Below are positions 34,542 to 43,410 of a stretch of DNA of 64,000 nt, piece after piece. The notes under the pieces were generated by a model. The model made no database searches. It was given only the letters and a program-made list of their open reading frames with translations, and was not told where the DNA came from. Position 1 is the stretch's first letter. Each line of letters begins with the position of its first letter. Source of the stretch: Kitasatospora gansuensis (GTDB lineage Bacteria > Actinomycetota > Actinomycetes > Streptomycetales > Streptomycetaceae); NCBI RefSeq assembly GCF_014203705.1, contig NZ_JACHJR010000001.1, forward strand, positions 2,666,001-2,730,000. Reading direction: 5' to 3'. Made by a program: the position numbers and the translations under genes.

Positions 34542-35060
34542 TCAGCCCCCGTAGGTACGGATCAGCTCGGCCTTGGTGGCCTTGTCGATCTCGGCGTGCA
34601 CGGCCGGGTCGCTGTCGGCGACGGTGAGCGCGTAGGCGCGCCACTCGGCGACCGGCGCGGCGACGGCCGGGCGCGGTGCCTGCGGTTCGGCCTGCTCGGC
34701 CTGGTCCCCGTTGTCCTGCGGGGCGGGGACCAGGGAGAGGAAGAGGCCGGGGGCGATGACGTCGGGGCCGTGCGGGTCGGCGGATCCGGCGCCGTGCGGC
34801 GGCAGGTGGTCGTCCTGGTGCGGGTGGACAGCGGCGTCCCGGATGGGCGTCCCGATGCGCTGCACGGTGATGTGCCTCGGGTCGGTGCGCGGGGCGACTG
34901 CGGCGAGCGGGTTGGTGAGCTGGCCGCCGACGATGTACCCGGCGCCCCGGCAGTAGCCGATGATCGCGTCGTCGTCGGTCTCTGCGACGCCGTTCACGAA
35001 GTGGAGCCCGCCGGGGCCGTCGCCGGTGAACCCGGCGACGGGCGTCTCGATGCGTGTCAT
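34542..35060 (-). CDS. hypothetical head-region protein (172 aa)
   Basis: ATG 35060 with AGGAGG-type site. N-terminal 60 residues form a compact unit (GLHFVNGVAETDDDAIIGYC), followed by a histidine-rich linker (HPHQDDHLPPHGAGSADPHG) and a C-terminal helix pair ending DKATKAELIRTYGG, similar to the short Rho-N/SAP-like motif seen after major capsid genes in actinophages. Possibly a capsid accessory. Confidence 0.65.
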   Translation of the reverse strand: MTRIETPVAGFTGDGPGGLHFVNGVAETDDDAIIGYCRGAGYIVGGQLTNPLAAVAPRTDPRHITVQRIGTPIRDAAVHPHQDDHLPPHGAGSADPHGPDVIAPGLFLSLVPAPQDNGDQAEQAEPQAPRPAVAAPVAEWRAYALTVADSDPAVHAEIDKATKAELIRTYGG

Positions 35061-35074
35061 CAGGAGGTGTCCTC

Positions 35075-36079
35075 TCAGGCGGACTTGATGTTGCGCAGGA
35101 CCGCGCCGGACTTCGTGGCCTTCAACACGACTGCGGCCGGGCCGAGTTCGACCTCGCCGGTCTTGACCGCGCCGGACGTGGTGAAGTCCGGAAGCCACCA
35201 GTTGACGAGCGGGCGGCCCGCCACCGAGACGCCGTGGAATCCGTCCAGGCCGAAGCGCACGGCGAACAGGTCGCCGAGGTTGGTGACGTTGCCGCCCGCG
35301 CCGCCGGCGTCGGGGTCGCGGGTGACCAGGCCGACGACGTCGGTGTTCGATCCGGCCTTCGCGCCGAGGTCGATCAGCGGGATGTTGTTGTACCGGTTGA
35401 CCGGACGGCCGAACGCGTCCTGGGTCTTGTCGTACTGGTCGGCCCAGATCGCGAGGCGCTTGAACAGCGCCAGGGTCTTTTTGTTGCCGAAGATCGCGCC
35501 GGGCTCGCCGTCCATTGTGGCCAGCCAGGCGTCGATGTGGGCCAGTGCCGTGAGCGCGGTGGCCTTGTCGTTGACGGTGGTCCAGTCGAGGTAGCCGGTG
35601 GCGACGCCGTTGGTGAGCGGCAGGTATTCAGTGCTGGATCCGGTCAGGATCTTGGAGAGGCCGTCGAAGCCGTTGGTATCCACCGCGGTGTCGCCGTTGA
35701 TCACGGCGTCGGCGAACTTCGCCCGGGTCGCCTTGATCTTCTGCTGCAGCTGCAGCGTGGTCTCCGCCGCGGCCGCGACGCCGTCCAGGATGCGGTCGAT
35801 CTGGAAGGAGCCGCCGAGCGGCTTGAGGTCGGTGGTGTAGCGCTGCTTGGTGACCTCACCGGGGACGTACTCGGTGTTCACGGCGCGGAACGCGGCGTCG
35901 GCCTGGGTGATCAGGCGGGTGTAGCCGTAGGTCAGGGTCGAGCCGGACCCGGCCTGGTTGACGACGTCGTCGAAGGTCATGTTGTCGAGGAGGAACGAGT
36001 TCTTCTGGAACTCGTCGATCACCTGGGTGTCGATGTCGTCGGTGGCGTTGAGCTTCGCCTGGGCGAGTGTCACGGGCAT
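35075..36079 (-). CDS. major capsid protein (HK97-like)
   Basis: 334 residues, ATG 36079. Starts MPVTLAQAKLNATDDIDTQV and has the E-loop/P-domain features of the N4-gp56/HK97-type capsids of actinophages: FRAVNTEYVPGEVTKQRYTT, LKPLGGSFQIDRILDG, GDLFAVRFGLDGFHGVSVAG and VNWWLPDFTTSGAVKTGEVE. It follows the scaffold gene by 11 bp. No separate N-terminal delta domain is visible, as expected with an independent scaffold. Confidence 0.9.
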   Translation of the reverse strand: MPVTLAQAKLNATDDIDTQVIDEFQKNSFLLDNMTFDDVVNQAGSGSTLTYGYTRLITQADAAFRAVNTEYVPGEVTKQRYTTDLKPLGGSFQIDRILDGVAAAAETTLQLQQKIKATRAKFADAVINGDTAVDTNGFDGLSKILTGSSTEYLPLTNGVATGYLDWTTVNDKATALTALAHIDAWLATMDGEPGAIFGNKKTLALFKRLAIWADQYDKTQDAFGRPVNRYNNIPLIDLGAKAGSNTDVVGLVTRDPDAGGAGGNVTNLGDLFAVRFGLDGFHGVSVAGRPLVNWWLPDFTTSGAVKTGEVELGPAAVVLKATKSGAVLRNIKSA

Positions 36080-36090
36080 GAGCGCATCTC

Positions 36091-36795
36091 CTATCGGCCG
36101 GTCTTGCCGGCGAGGCGGGCTGCGACCGCCTCGCCGAGGCTGGCGGCGGTCTTCTTGGGGGTCTTGCGAGCGCCGCCGTCGGCGCCGCCCTGGAACCGTC
36201 GGCCATCCGTACTGTTCGCGGACTTCGCGGCCAGGTAGGGCTCGTCATCCAGGAGCTCGTCGATCAGCTCGGCGAGGGCGTCCCGGTCGGGCCGGCCCTT
36301 GTCGTTCTTCGGGACGTCGGACAGGTCGAGCAGGCGGGCGGCCAGCTGCGGGTTGGCCAGGCGCCCGGCCGCGGCCGCGATCGCCGCGGCCTCGACGCGC
36401 TCGGTCCACACCTCGGCGCGGGCTTCCTCGCGGGCCTGCTCGCGCAGCGCCTGCGGGTCGGTGGTGTCGTCCGTGCCGTCCTTCTTGGTGCTCTGCTGGC
36501 CGCCCTGGCGGGCCTGGGCCTTCAGTTCGCGGATCTCCTTGCGGAGTGCCCGCATGGCCTTCTTCCCCGCGTCGCCGAGGTCCTTGTCGTCGTCCTGGTC
36601 GTCGCCGTCGCGGTCGTCGTCCTGGTCGCCGTCGCCGGTGTCGTCGGCGTCCTCGTCCTGGTCGCCGTCGTCGGTGCCGTCGCCGCCGCGGATGGGCCAG
36701 ATCGGCTGGGGGCCGTCCTCGCCCGGGCGGGCCTTGCGCCAGCCGACGGCGGTCAGGCCGGTCAGGGCGTGCGTGGGCAGGGTGGTGTCGAGCAT
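36091..36795 (-). CDS. capsid scaffolding protein
   Basis: 234 residues, ATG 36795. A long aspartate-rich stretch (about residues 38-75) precedes charged helices (KAMRALRKEIRELKAQARQG, REQAREEARAEVWTERVEAA). The layout of acidic N-terminus, coiled coil and short basic C-terminus is that of phage scaffolds. The codon-level repetition at 36580-36690 reflects the aspartate run and is not an independent repeat element. Confidence 0.85.
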   Translation of the reverse strand: MLDTTLPTHALTGLTAVGWRKARPGEDGPQPIWPIRGGDGTDDGDQDEDADDTGDGDQDDDRDGDDQDDDKDLGDAGKKAMRALRKEIRELKAQARQGGQQSTKKDGTDDTTDPQALREQAREEARAEVWTERVEAAAIAAAAGRLANPQLAARLLDLSDVPKNDKGRPDRDALAELIDELLDDEPYLAAKSANSTDGRRFQGGADGGARKTPKKTAASLGEAVAARLAGKTGR

Positions 36796-36837
36796 CGCGC
36801 TCTCCGTGGGGTCGTGGGCGGCGTCGCGCCGCCCGGG

Positions 36838-37821
36838 TCAGATCAGGTACGCGTACCGGCGCAGGAGCGCGATCGCCTCGTCGCGGGTCGCGGCGAGCCG
36901 GTAGATCTCCTCCGGCATCAGCCGCACCGAGCGGAGCTGGAACTGGCGGCCGATGTCCGCCGGCGCCCGGCCTGTGGCGATCGCCCGGTCCCGCTCGCGC
37001 CGGTAGAAGGCGCTGCGCTTGGACGTCCCTTGGCGGGTCGCCCGCGCGCCGTCGCGGGTGGTGTAAGTCGAGCCCCTACGGCGGGCGTTGACGACCTGTC
37101 GCAGGTCGGCGCCGTCCCGGATCGCCCGGGCTCCGTCCGTGCCGAACCGTCTCTGCTGCTCGGCGGCCGAGAGGCTGTCGAAGTACCGCCGGGGCTCCAG
37201 GTGCGCGCCTCGGCGCCCGCGGGTGGTCGGTTCGTGGATGCACTGGCACTGTGGGTGCCGGTCGAAGGCCGTCTTGCTGCCGTAGATCTGCCCGGCCAGG
37301 ATGATGCACCGTGAGCAGGCCCCGCCGGCGACGACCCGGACGTATCCGGTGCAGGTCCGGTCGGCGACGATGCCGACTCCGGAGGCGACCCGGCCCGCGT
37401 CCGCGACCTCGGACGAGACGGTTCGCAGGAGCTGGGAGCGGCCCAAGCGGAGCGCGGTGTCCGCCGGGAGGCCGGCGGCGATCTGGGTCAGCGTGGTGAT
37501 GCGCGGGAGCTCCAGCAGTGAGGCGAGGTCGCGTCCGTCGGCGGCCACCCCGGCCAGCGCCGAGATGTTCAGCCGCCCGGCCGGGGCGGGCCGGGCGCCG
37601 GCTGCGGTGACTGCGGCCTCGACGTAACTCTGGGCTCCGTCGGCGGATGCCTGCTGGGCTGCGGTCAGCAGCGTGAGCACCTGGCCCGAGACCTCGTGCC
37701 AGGACTCGGCGATCCGGCGGGGATCGAGGCTGGACCACAGCAGGTCGGCGGAGGCGACCGCGCGTGCGGCCAGGGCCCGCTGCCGCGCCGACCGGCGGAG
37801 CGTCACCTCCAGCGGGGGCAT
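36838..37821 (-). CDS. phage minor head protein (MuF/VG15-like)
   Basis: 327 residues from ATG 37821, whose first base overlaps the portal stop (TGATG); the longer frame is antisense. Helical N-terminus, then CTGYVRVVAGGACSRCIILA and FDRHPQCQCIHEP, a cysteine/histidine set typical of this actinophage family, and a basic C-terminus. It follows the portal gene, where minor head proteins or maturation factors are found. Exact role uncertain. Confidence 0.75.
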   Translation of the reverse strand: MPPLEVTLRRSARQRALAARAVASADLLWSSLDPRRIAESWHEVSGQVLTLLTAAQQASADGAQSYVEAAVTAAGARPAPAGRLNISALAGVAADGRDLASLLELPRITTLTQIAAGLPADTALRLGRSQLLRTVSSEVADAGRVASGVGIVADRTCTGYVRVVAGGACSRCIILAGQIYGSKTAFDRHPQCQCIHEPTTRGRRGAHLEPRRYFDSLSAAEQQRRFGTDGARAIRDGADLRQVVNARRRGSTYTTRDGARATRQGTSKRSAFYRRERDRAIATGRAPADIGRQFQLRSVRLMPEEIYRLAATRDEAIALLRRYAYLI

Positions 37822-39287
37822 CAGGCCGCCGCCGGGGTCCGGTGACCGGACGCGGGCTCGAGGGGCCCGGGGTCGTCGATGCCGGAGAACGCGAGGGCCC
37901 GGGCGGCCCGGTTGGCGTCCTGCTCCAGCATCGCCTCCATCCGGGTGATCTGGGTCGGGGTGTAGCCGAGGTCCTCCATCAGCTGACGCCACGGCACGCC
38001 GATCGCCTTCTTCTTGATGGCGGCGTCCACGCGCTGGGCGTCGGTGCGGTGTTCGACGTCGGCCCAGATCGTCTCGGCGAGCGGGTCGTTGCCGCGCTGC
38101 TGGTCGTCCTTGACGAGGAAGCACAGCCGGGCCATCTCCTCCCAGGCGTCGGACAGGAACGTCGTCTTGTCCCGCGTCTTGGCGATCAGCCCGACCTCGG
38201 ACTCCTGCATGGCCTCGGCATTGACGTTGACCAGCTTGCCGGTCATGTAGCCGGGCGGTGTGCGGGACTGGGCGGCGACATGCTCGACCAGCATCTCGAT
38301 GCCGGTGACGAAGTTCCGCAGGTCGGCGGCCTGGAAGTTGCCGAACTTAGCCTGCGGGCTGCTGGCGCGCAGCATCTTGGACACCGACAGCTTCCACATA
38401 TCCGGGTTGTCGATCTCCTGGCCCGTCAGCGGGTCCTTGGGCAGGTCGATGCCAGTGCCCCAGCGGGCCGGGAACGCGCCGGCCTCGGCTGCCACCAGCA
38501 TGTCGATGACCAGCTTGTTGATCGCCCGCTGCAGCGGCATCACCGTCTGGTGCTCGGGTGAGGGGTCGTCAACCAGGCGCGGGCGGTTGGTCAGTTCCAC
38601 CATCGGTACCCGCCGCAGCGGGTTGCCGATGACGGCCTGGTCCAACTTGCCGGCCGCGCGCGGCACCCACCCGCCGAGGGCCACCCCGGTGGGGAGGATC
38701 AAGCCGGACCCCAGCGAGGCGCGGCGCCATTTCCAGATCTGGTCGGGCAGATAGAGGGTGCCGTAGACGAAGCCGTCCTCACCGTCGAACCGCTTGAACG
38801 CGGCCCGGCGCTTGCGCCGGTTGCCCGGCTCGTACGCGACGATGCACTGCGTGGCGTCCTCGACGGTGATCTCCGGCTCGGTGTCGCTGTCGTCCGGGTT
38901 CTCGGCCCAGACCAGCACGAACGAGCGGGACTTGACCATCATCTCGGTGTGCGCGATCCGGGCCCAGGCGTCCATCCCGTTCGCCTGCCAGAACCGCTGG
39001 GCCTGCTTGTCGGCCGGCGCGGCCGCTCCGTCCTCGCCCTCTCCGAAGCGGAACCCGAGCGGGGTCATCCGCTCGCTGGGGGCGTCGCACACAACACCGC
39101 ACCAGTTGTCGGAGAAGCCGTCGAACAGGCCGCCGAAGGCCTGCCGGAACCGGTCCGAGGCGAACACCAGACGCTCGCTCTTGCCCTTGTAGAAGCCGTT
39201 CCAGACCTTGACCGCGGCCTGCCGCTTGTCGAGCTGTGCCTCCAGGGCCTGGGTGATGCGGAGGGCTTCCTGCTCGGTGACAGCCAC
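37821..39287 (-). CDS. portal protein (SPP1 Gp6-like)
   Basis: 488 residues from GTG 39287 with GAAGGAGG upstream. Typical pattern: RQAAVKVWNGFYKGKSERLV, VYGTLYLPDQIWKWRR, PLQRAINKLVIDMLVAAEAG, RTPPGYMTGKLVNVNAEAMQ, then IKKKAIGVPWRQLMEDLGYT. Full family length. It forms the dodecameric DNA gate and terminase dock. Confidence 0.92.
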   Translation of the reverse strand: MAVTEQEALRITQALEAQLDKRQAAVKVWNGFYKGKSERLVFASDRFRQAFGGLFDGFSDNWCGVVCDAPSERMTPLGFRFGEGEDGAAAPADKQAQRFWQANGMDAWARIAHTEMMVKSRSFVLVWAENPDDSDTEPEITVEDATQCIVAYEPGNRRKRRAAFKRFDGEDGFVYGTLYLPDQIWKWRRASLGSGLILPTGVALGGWVPRAAGKLDQAVIGNPLRRVPMVELTNRPRLVDDPSPEHQTVMPLQRAINKLVIDMLVAAEAGAFPARWGTGIDLPKDPLTGQEIDNPDMWKLSVSKMLRASSPQAKFGNFQAADLRNFVTGIEMLVEHVAAQSRTPPGYMTGKLVNVNAEAMQESEVGLIAKTRDKTTFLSDAWEEMARLCFLVKDDQQRGNDPLAETIWADVEHRTDAQRVDAAIKKKAIGVPWRQLMEDLGYTPTQITRMEAMLEQDANRAARALAFSGIDDPGPLEPASGHRTPAAA

Positions 39288-39302
39288 GTCGTCCTCCTTC
39301 GG

Positions 39303-40916
39303 TCAGTAGCCGGTGAACGAGGACGAGGTGTTCGCCGCCTGGCTCCGCAGGTAGTCCGCGCGGGCCTCGCTGGCGAGCGCCGCGGTGACCGCGGTGTCGA
39401 TCTTCCGGTCGTGGGAGGGCTTGGCGATGGCAACGCCGCCCGGGCGCCGCTCGGGCTTGGCGTTGCCGACGTGCTCGGCCATCAACGCGTTGCCGTCGTG
39501 GGTGAGTTCACCGGCCAGCACGCTGGTCTTGAGCCGGTCCAGGGCCGGGCACATGCGGGTGCCGACCCGGGTCTCGAAGATCAGGAAGGTTTCGCGGCCC
39601 AGCGACTCCGACCACTCGTCACACTCGTCCCGCCAGTCCGGCGGGTCCATGTAAGCCCGGGCCACGCGGTAGGTCGCGGCCACGTGCGCCATGCCGGCCT
39701 TGACCTCCTGGCGGGGCACCCGCCAGTCGTCGGGCGCTCCGTTGTCCCACTTGGTCCAGATCATCGGCCGGCCGTCCGGGAACGTCGGCGTGAACACGTA
39801 GCCGTCGCTGACCCTGCACGCCGTGATCGCCGTGCAGTCGTCGTGGTCGCTCCCGTCGAACCCGACGGTCACCAGTTCCCCGGGCTCGACCTGCTGCGGG
39901 AGCGCGCACCGCTCCCACAGGTGCCGGGACAACCACGTCTCCGACAGCGAGACGGGCAGGTTGAAGAAGTAGCGGCGGAACTTGGCCCGGTCCTGGCTAG
40001 GCTTCTGGGCCAGCGCCACCATGCGGTCCAAGTCCATGTGCGCGGCGAACGGCCCGTACGCGGCGATCAGTCCGAGCTTGAGCTGGACCGGGTCGTCGTA
40101 CGCCTCGTCCTCCAGCAGCGCCGGCGGGGCCTGCTTGTGGTCGAAGTACAGCCGCGCCGCCTTGCCCGACTTCGAGTTGCGGTGCGTGCGTTCCGCGATG
40201 GAGTCCTCGCCGATCGCGTACATCGTGCTGGTCTGCAGGAACCATGGCTCGGCGCTCTTGCGCTTCATCGTGTTGCGCTCGACGGTCTCGTACATGTTCC
40301 GCAGCTCGGGCAGCACGTACAGGTGCGTCTCGTCCGCGACGCTGAAGCTCTCCTTGCCGCCGTCCTTCGCCGAGGAGCTGGCGGTCGAGGGCCGGACCTC
40401 GCCGCCGTCGGGCAGGAACACCCGGGTGGAGGTCTGCCAGTCGTTGCCGATGTCGATGCCGGGGTAGTCCTCGGCGATCCGCCCGCTGTGGGCGAGCATG
40501 TAGGTGATGTTCGCGTAGGTGTTCCCGGCCTGCGTCTCCTCGGTCGCCAGGCACCGGATGAAGGGGTAGGTGACGGGCCGCCCCACCGGCTCGCCGCTCT
40601 GGTACTCGTAGCCCCAGTCGGAAACCTCGCCGGGCTTCGCCCAGTGGTCGAAGCGCACCGGCGCCAGGGCCTCCGCGCACGCGATCGCTCCGGCGACCTC
40701 CGATTTCGCGCGGCCCTTGGCCCTCGAGAGCAGGACCTCGTCGAAGCGGCGCCGGCCCGCGCCGTCGATGGCATAGGTGCAGGCGAGGAAGTGCAGGATC
40801 TCGACGTCCAGCTCGATCGGCTCGCCCTGGACGTCGCCGGGACCGTGCAGGAGGTAGTACTCGATCCAGTCGGCGACGGCGTACCCGAGGGAGCGCCGGA
40901 CGCCGGGCCGCCTCAT
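39303..40916 (-). CDS. terL: terminase large subunit
   Basis: 537 residues, ATG 40916, overlapping terS by 4 bp. ATPase half: adenine/Walker-A-like FDEVLLSRAKGRAKSEVAGA, Walker B FSVADETHLYV and coupling LQTSTMYAIGEDS. Nuclease half: GELVTVGFDGSDHDDCTAIT (acidic metal ligands) and SHDRKIDTAVTAALASEARA (late acidic residue). Pumps and cuts DNA during packaging. With an HNH gene close by, a cohesive-end (cos) phage is likely. Confidence 0.92.
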   Translation of the reverse strand: MRRPGVRRSLGYAVADWIEYYLLHGPGDVQGEPIELDVEILHFLACTYAIDGAGRRRFDEVLLSRAKGRAKSEVAGAIACAEALAPVRFDHWAKPGEVSDWGYEYQSGEPVGRPVTYPFIRCLATEETQAGNTYANITYMLAHSGRIAEDYPGIDIGNDWQTSTRVFLPDGGEVRPSTASSSAKDGGKESFSVADETHLYVLPELRNMYETVERNTMKRKSAEPWFLQTSTMYAIGEDSIAERTHRNSKSGKAARLYFDHKQAPPALLEDEAYDDPVQLKLGLIAAYGPFAAHMDLDRMVALAQKPSQDRAKFRRYFFNLPVSLSETWLSRHLWERCALPQQVEPGELVTVGFDGSDHDDCTAITACRVSDGYVFTPTFPDGRPMIWTKWDNGAPDDWRVPRQEVKAGMAHVAATYRVARAYMDPPDWRDECDEWSESLGRETFLIFETRVGTRMCPALDRLKTSVLAGELTHDGNALMAEHVGNAKPERRPGGVAIAKPSHDRKIDTAVTAALASEARADYLRSQAANTSSSFTGY

Positions 40917-41368
40917 TCGTCACCGACCGCCCGGAGCCTGTCGCGCGGGTCCGCTCCGGCCCGCCGGGCGGCGGCGCGCTCGGCAGCCCGGGCCGAGCCC
41001 CTGCCGACCTCGGGGACGCCGAGCGACCACCGCAGTCGCATCCGGTCCGCCGCTGTGCCGCCGAGGCTGGCCTCGTTCAGCCGGATCTCGCCCAGGAGGT
41101 CCTTCTTCGGCTCCTCCCAGTACTGCTCGACGAGCTCGGCCAGCATCGCGAGGCGTTGCCAGTCGGTGGCCAGGAAGGTCGCGGCCTGCGGGCTGCTCTT
41201 CCAGGTGTTGTACCAGGCCAGGGTGCGACTGTCGTAGTCGTGGCCGCCGGGCAGGTCCGGGGCGGGCCCGGTGTAGCCGTCGGCTGGCAGCACGGTGCCG
41301 GCGACCGGGTCGGTATTGCGTCGCCGTCGCTCGGCCGCAGGCTTCGGAGCTGGGCCCGTCCCTGCCAT
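40913..41368 (-). CDS. terS: terminase small subunit
   Basis: 151 residues, ATG 41368 with AAAGG upstream. Pattern AERRRRNTDPVAGTVLPADG, RTLAWYNTWKSSPQAATFLA and DWQRLAMLAELVEQYWEEPK is the small-subunit type of actinophages. It recognises the packaging site. First gene of the head operon; divergent from the plus-strand gene at 41501. Confidence 0.85.
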   Translation of the reverse strand: MAGTGPAPKPAAERRRRNTDPVAGTVLPADGYTGPAPDLPGGHDYDSRTLAWYNTWKSSPQAATFLATDWQRLAMLAELVEQYWEEPKKDLLGEIRLNEASLGGTAADRMRLRWSLGVPEVGRGSARAAERAAARRAGADPRDRLRAVGDE

Positions 41369-41500
41369 GTGATCACCTTTCTCGGGTATTCATGCAGCCC
41401 CTGCGGATTTGCGAAAGTTGCAAATGAGGGAGTCGACATGCCAGCCCCGTTGGCCGGTGGTAGCTTTTGTCTAAGTGGCCTCCTATGCAGGAGATCCGAC

Positions 41501-42100
41501 ATGGGCGGAACATATGAAGTGGTCAGCCAACTTGCGAGCGTTGGCTATGATCTGATCCCACGTGATGCTTACGCCAAGCCTCGCATCACTCTTGAAGTGA
41601 CTGCTACGCAATCCAGATTTACTGAGCACGATCTCGAAGCCATCGGCAACGGCGCAAGCGGTGGGGCATACCTGCCGCCTGGCGAGATCTTGGGGCTATC
41701 CATGCAGGTAGCACAAGGTGACGTCCTTGCTCCCGTGTACTACGGAGAAGATGCCGGATGGGCCCTTCGTGATCTTCTATCGATCACCCGCAGTACATCC
41801 CACCAACTAGACCATCTCATCTTCAATGAAGATAAGATCATGGTCCCCATTTTTGGATCACCTCCGAGTGACTGGAAGCCACTCAGGTCGGCGTTGAACT
41901 CGGCGCAGCATGCTGCCCTAATTCCGCCCGGCTGGGAGATGTCGACCGGACATCCACAGCAAGGGTGGATAATGGTCGCGTTTTACGTTGGAGGGCAGAT
42001 ATTTGTCAGGGTAATTCAGCCGGGCCTTTCGGCAACGGGTGACGGCGTGAGCGCGTGGATTCGGCGCGTCTTCAAGATCGACGATCGAGAGCGTGGATGA
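41501..42100 (+). CDS. unknown cargo (moron-like) gene, AT-richer than surroundings (199 aa)
   Basis: ATG 41501 with CAGGAG 7 bp upstream; an in-frame ATG at 41439 with GGGAG is an alternative. Sequence includes SVGYDLIPRDAYAKPRITLE, SMQVAQGDVLAPVYYGEDAG, DKIMVPIFGSPPSDWKPLRS and QGWIMVAFYVGGQIFVRVIQ. No domain recognised; no membrane helix. Base composition is unlike the neighbours: 41581-41640 is 29 G+C of 60 by hand count. It opposes the late operon and has hairpins after it, the signature of an independently expressed lysogeny-cargo gene. Confidence 0.7.
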   Translation: MGGTYEVVSQLASVGYDLIPRDAYAKPRITLEVTATQSRFTEHDLEAIGNGASGGAYLPPGEILGLSMQVAQGDVLAPVYYGEDAGWALRDLLSITRSTSHQLDHLIFNEDKIMVPIFGSPPSDWKPLRSALNSAQHAALIPPGWEMSTGHPQQGWIMVAFYVGGQIFVRVIQPGLSATGDGVSAWIRRVFKIDDRERG

Positions 42101-42125
42101 TCGTGCTCACAGTGCGTAGCTAGCA

Positions 42126-42204
42126 GGGTCTCCCAGACCCGTACACGGAGCGAGATCCCTCCCCGGCGGTCCCCGCCGGAGCCGCTCAGGGGGTCACCCC
42201 CCTG
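42126..42204. terminator. cluster of three hairpins (terminators; possible cos region)
   Basis: GGGTCT-CCC-AGACCC (42126-42140), CCGGCG-GTCCC-CGCCGG (42163-42179) and CAGGGGG...CCCCCTG (42187-42204). They separate the plus-strand cargo gene from the convergent minus-strand gene. Being near terS and HNH, the region could also include the cohesive-end site, but nothing proves it. Confidence 0.5.
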
Positions 42205-42217
42205 GGTGCGGTGACGG

Positions 42218-42472
42218 TCAGTCACCAGCGAGGGCGGACGTCGTCTCGATGTGCTCGGCGAGGTGAAGCATGCCGGCCCGCTCGATCCACCCGAGGCCGT
42301 CCGAGTGGGTCAGGCTCAGCCGTACCGCTCCGTCCGGCTGCAGGACCTTGAGCAGTACCACCGCGCCGGCCAGCAGCTCGTCCGGGCCCAGGGCGGCGGT
42401 GATGCCGAGGGCGTCGAGCGCGTCACCGACCGGTTGCGGCCTGGCCTCGCCCTCCTCGGTCCATCCGCTCAT
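42218..42472 (-). CDS. hypothetical protein (84 aa)
   Basis: ATG 42472 overlaps the HNH gene stop by 4 bp (ATGA); ATG 42484 is possible but sits on the ribosome site. Contains VGDALDALGITAALGPDELL, AVVLLKVLQPDGAVRLSLTH and GWIERAGMLHLAEHIET, a small alpha-beta protein. Unknown; its coupling suggests it works with the HNH protein. Confidence 0.65.
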   Translation of the reverse strand: MSGWTEEGEARPQPVGDALDALGITAALGPDELLAGAVVLLKVLQPDGAVRLSLTHSDGLGWIERAGMLHLAEHIETTSALAGD

Positions 42473-42828
42473 CTGCTGTTCCATCCTCCGGGCTGGTGCC
42501 GGGCGGTCTCCGCGCTGTGGCACGGCCCGCACAGTCCGCGGCCGTACTGCGGGCTGTCCGGGTCCAGGCCAAGCTGGACCAACTCGCGGCGCGAGTGTGG
42601 GTGGTGGTCGGCGTGCCTGCTCGGCGCCATGGTGCACACCACGCACACCGGGTCGCGGGCGAGCACCGCTGTGCGGAAATGCTGCTCGTGGCGGCGGCCG
42701 TAGCCGCGCTGCCGGGCGGTGCCGCGACGTTGTTCGGCTTCGGCCCGGTGCTCGGGGCAGCGTCCGGAGTCGGTGAGCGCAGGGCAGCCGGACCTGGAGC
42801 AGACGGTCAGTGCGCGACGCCTGGCCAT
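42469..42828 (-). CDS. HNH endonuclease
   Basis: 119 residues, ATG 42828. First part has a CxxxxC...C pattern (VCSRSGCPALTDSGRCPEH). The HNH core is DPVCVVCTMAPSRHADHHPH with LCGPCHSAETARH, giving the two CxxC zinc knuckles and catalytic His. HNH proteins near terminase genes assist cos cleavage in HK97-like phages. Its first ~36 codons and upstream region are duplicated at 43633-43782. Confidence 0.88.
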   Translation of the reverse strand: MARRRALTVCSRSGCPALTDSGRCPEHRAEAEQRRGTARQRGYGRRHEQHFRTAVLARDPVCVVCTMAPSRHADHHPHSRRELVQLGLDPDSPQYGRGLCGPCHSAETARHQPGGWNSR

Positions 42829-42870
42829 GGTGATCGCCTCCGCCCCACGCTGGTCCCCGAGTTGGAGGGG
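42721..42870. repeat. 150-bp direct repeat, copy 1 (5' end of HNH gene and upstream)
   Basis: Aligns without gaps to 43633-43782 (offset 912 bp); I count about seven mismatches. The repeat covers the first 36 codons of the HNH gene on the minus strand plus its 5' region, ending on the plus strand in GTTGGAGGGG, a ribosome-site-like sequence. Confidence 0.85.
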
Positions 42871-42884
42871 ATGGCGCCCGCCCC

Positions 42885-43121
42885 ATGGTTTCTCAGCACC
42901 CGGACCCAGGACATCCGACGCTTGTCGTACAGGGGGATCCTGATGCGCTTACTGTCCGTCCACGACCCGGTTGGCGGCGACGTGCGCGCCGAACCCGCTT
43001 GCGGTCAACGCGTCTTCCATCTCGAAGCGCCCGACGGGGCACCCGGGCGCCTTACCAGTGGGTTCGTCTCAAGGGGCAGCCGTACGGACCTCTTGCCGCC
43101 CTCTGCTCGACTCGGGGATGA
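42885..43121 (+). CDS. possible small basic protein (78 aa), doubtful
   Basis: ATG 42885, 14 bp after the GGAGGGG at the end of repeat copy 1; the matching site in copy 2 drives the gene at 43792. Starts MVSQHPDPGHPTLVVQGDPD and ends PYQWVRLKGQPYGPLAALCS. The arginine-rich middle could be a frame artefact; two other frames also stay open. The rest of 43122-43410 holds no gene I can support. Confidence 0.3.
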   Translation: MVSQHPDPGHPTLVVQGDPDALTVRPRPGWRRRARRTRLRSTRLPSRSARRGTRAPYQWVRLKGQPYGPLAALCSTRG

Positions 43122-43410
43122 GCCGGTCGGCTGGGGCAAGCTCACAACCACCGTCAGAGGCAACCGGATTGCTCGACTCTGATCTGACCCTACGTCAATC
43201 GCAGTAGTGGCCACTCGCATGAACTGATGGATTTCTGGCCATTTGGCGCCCGTCCAGCAGCCGCCGGTGATTTCCTTCTGATCGACGCAGAGAAGGCCCC
43301 GCGAAGGAGCCCTCCCTGCGTCGGACGCCCCCTCAGCTGGGGGTGCCTCAGTTGTTCGGTGCGCTGCTATGGAGGCCCGCGCCGAACTTCGCCCTTGGAA
43401 GGACATTCAC

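Noticed and set aside
36580..36690. Short tandem repeats resembling a CRISPR or satellite array
   Set aside because: They are the GTC/GTCC codons of the aspartate-rich stretch of the scaffold protein. No CRISPR array or cas gene was seen anywhere in the window.
38949..41237. 762-codon plus-strand frame opposite portal and terminase
   Set aside because: Antisense shadow of portal, terL and terS; no ribosome site and no domain.
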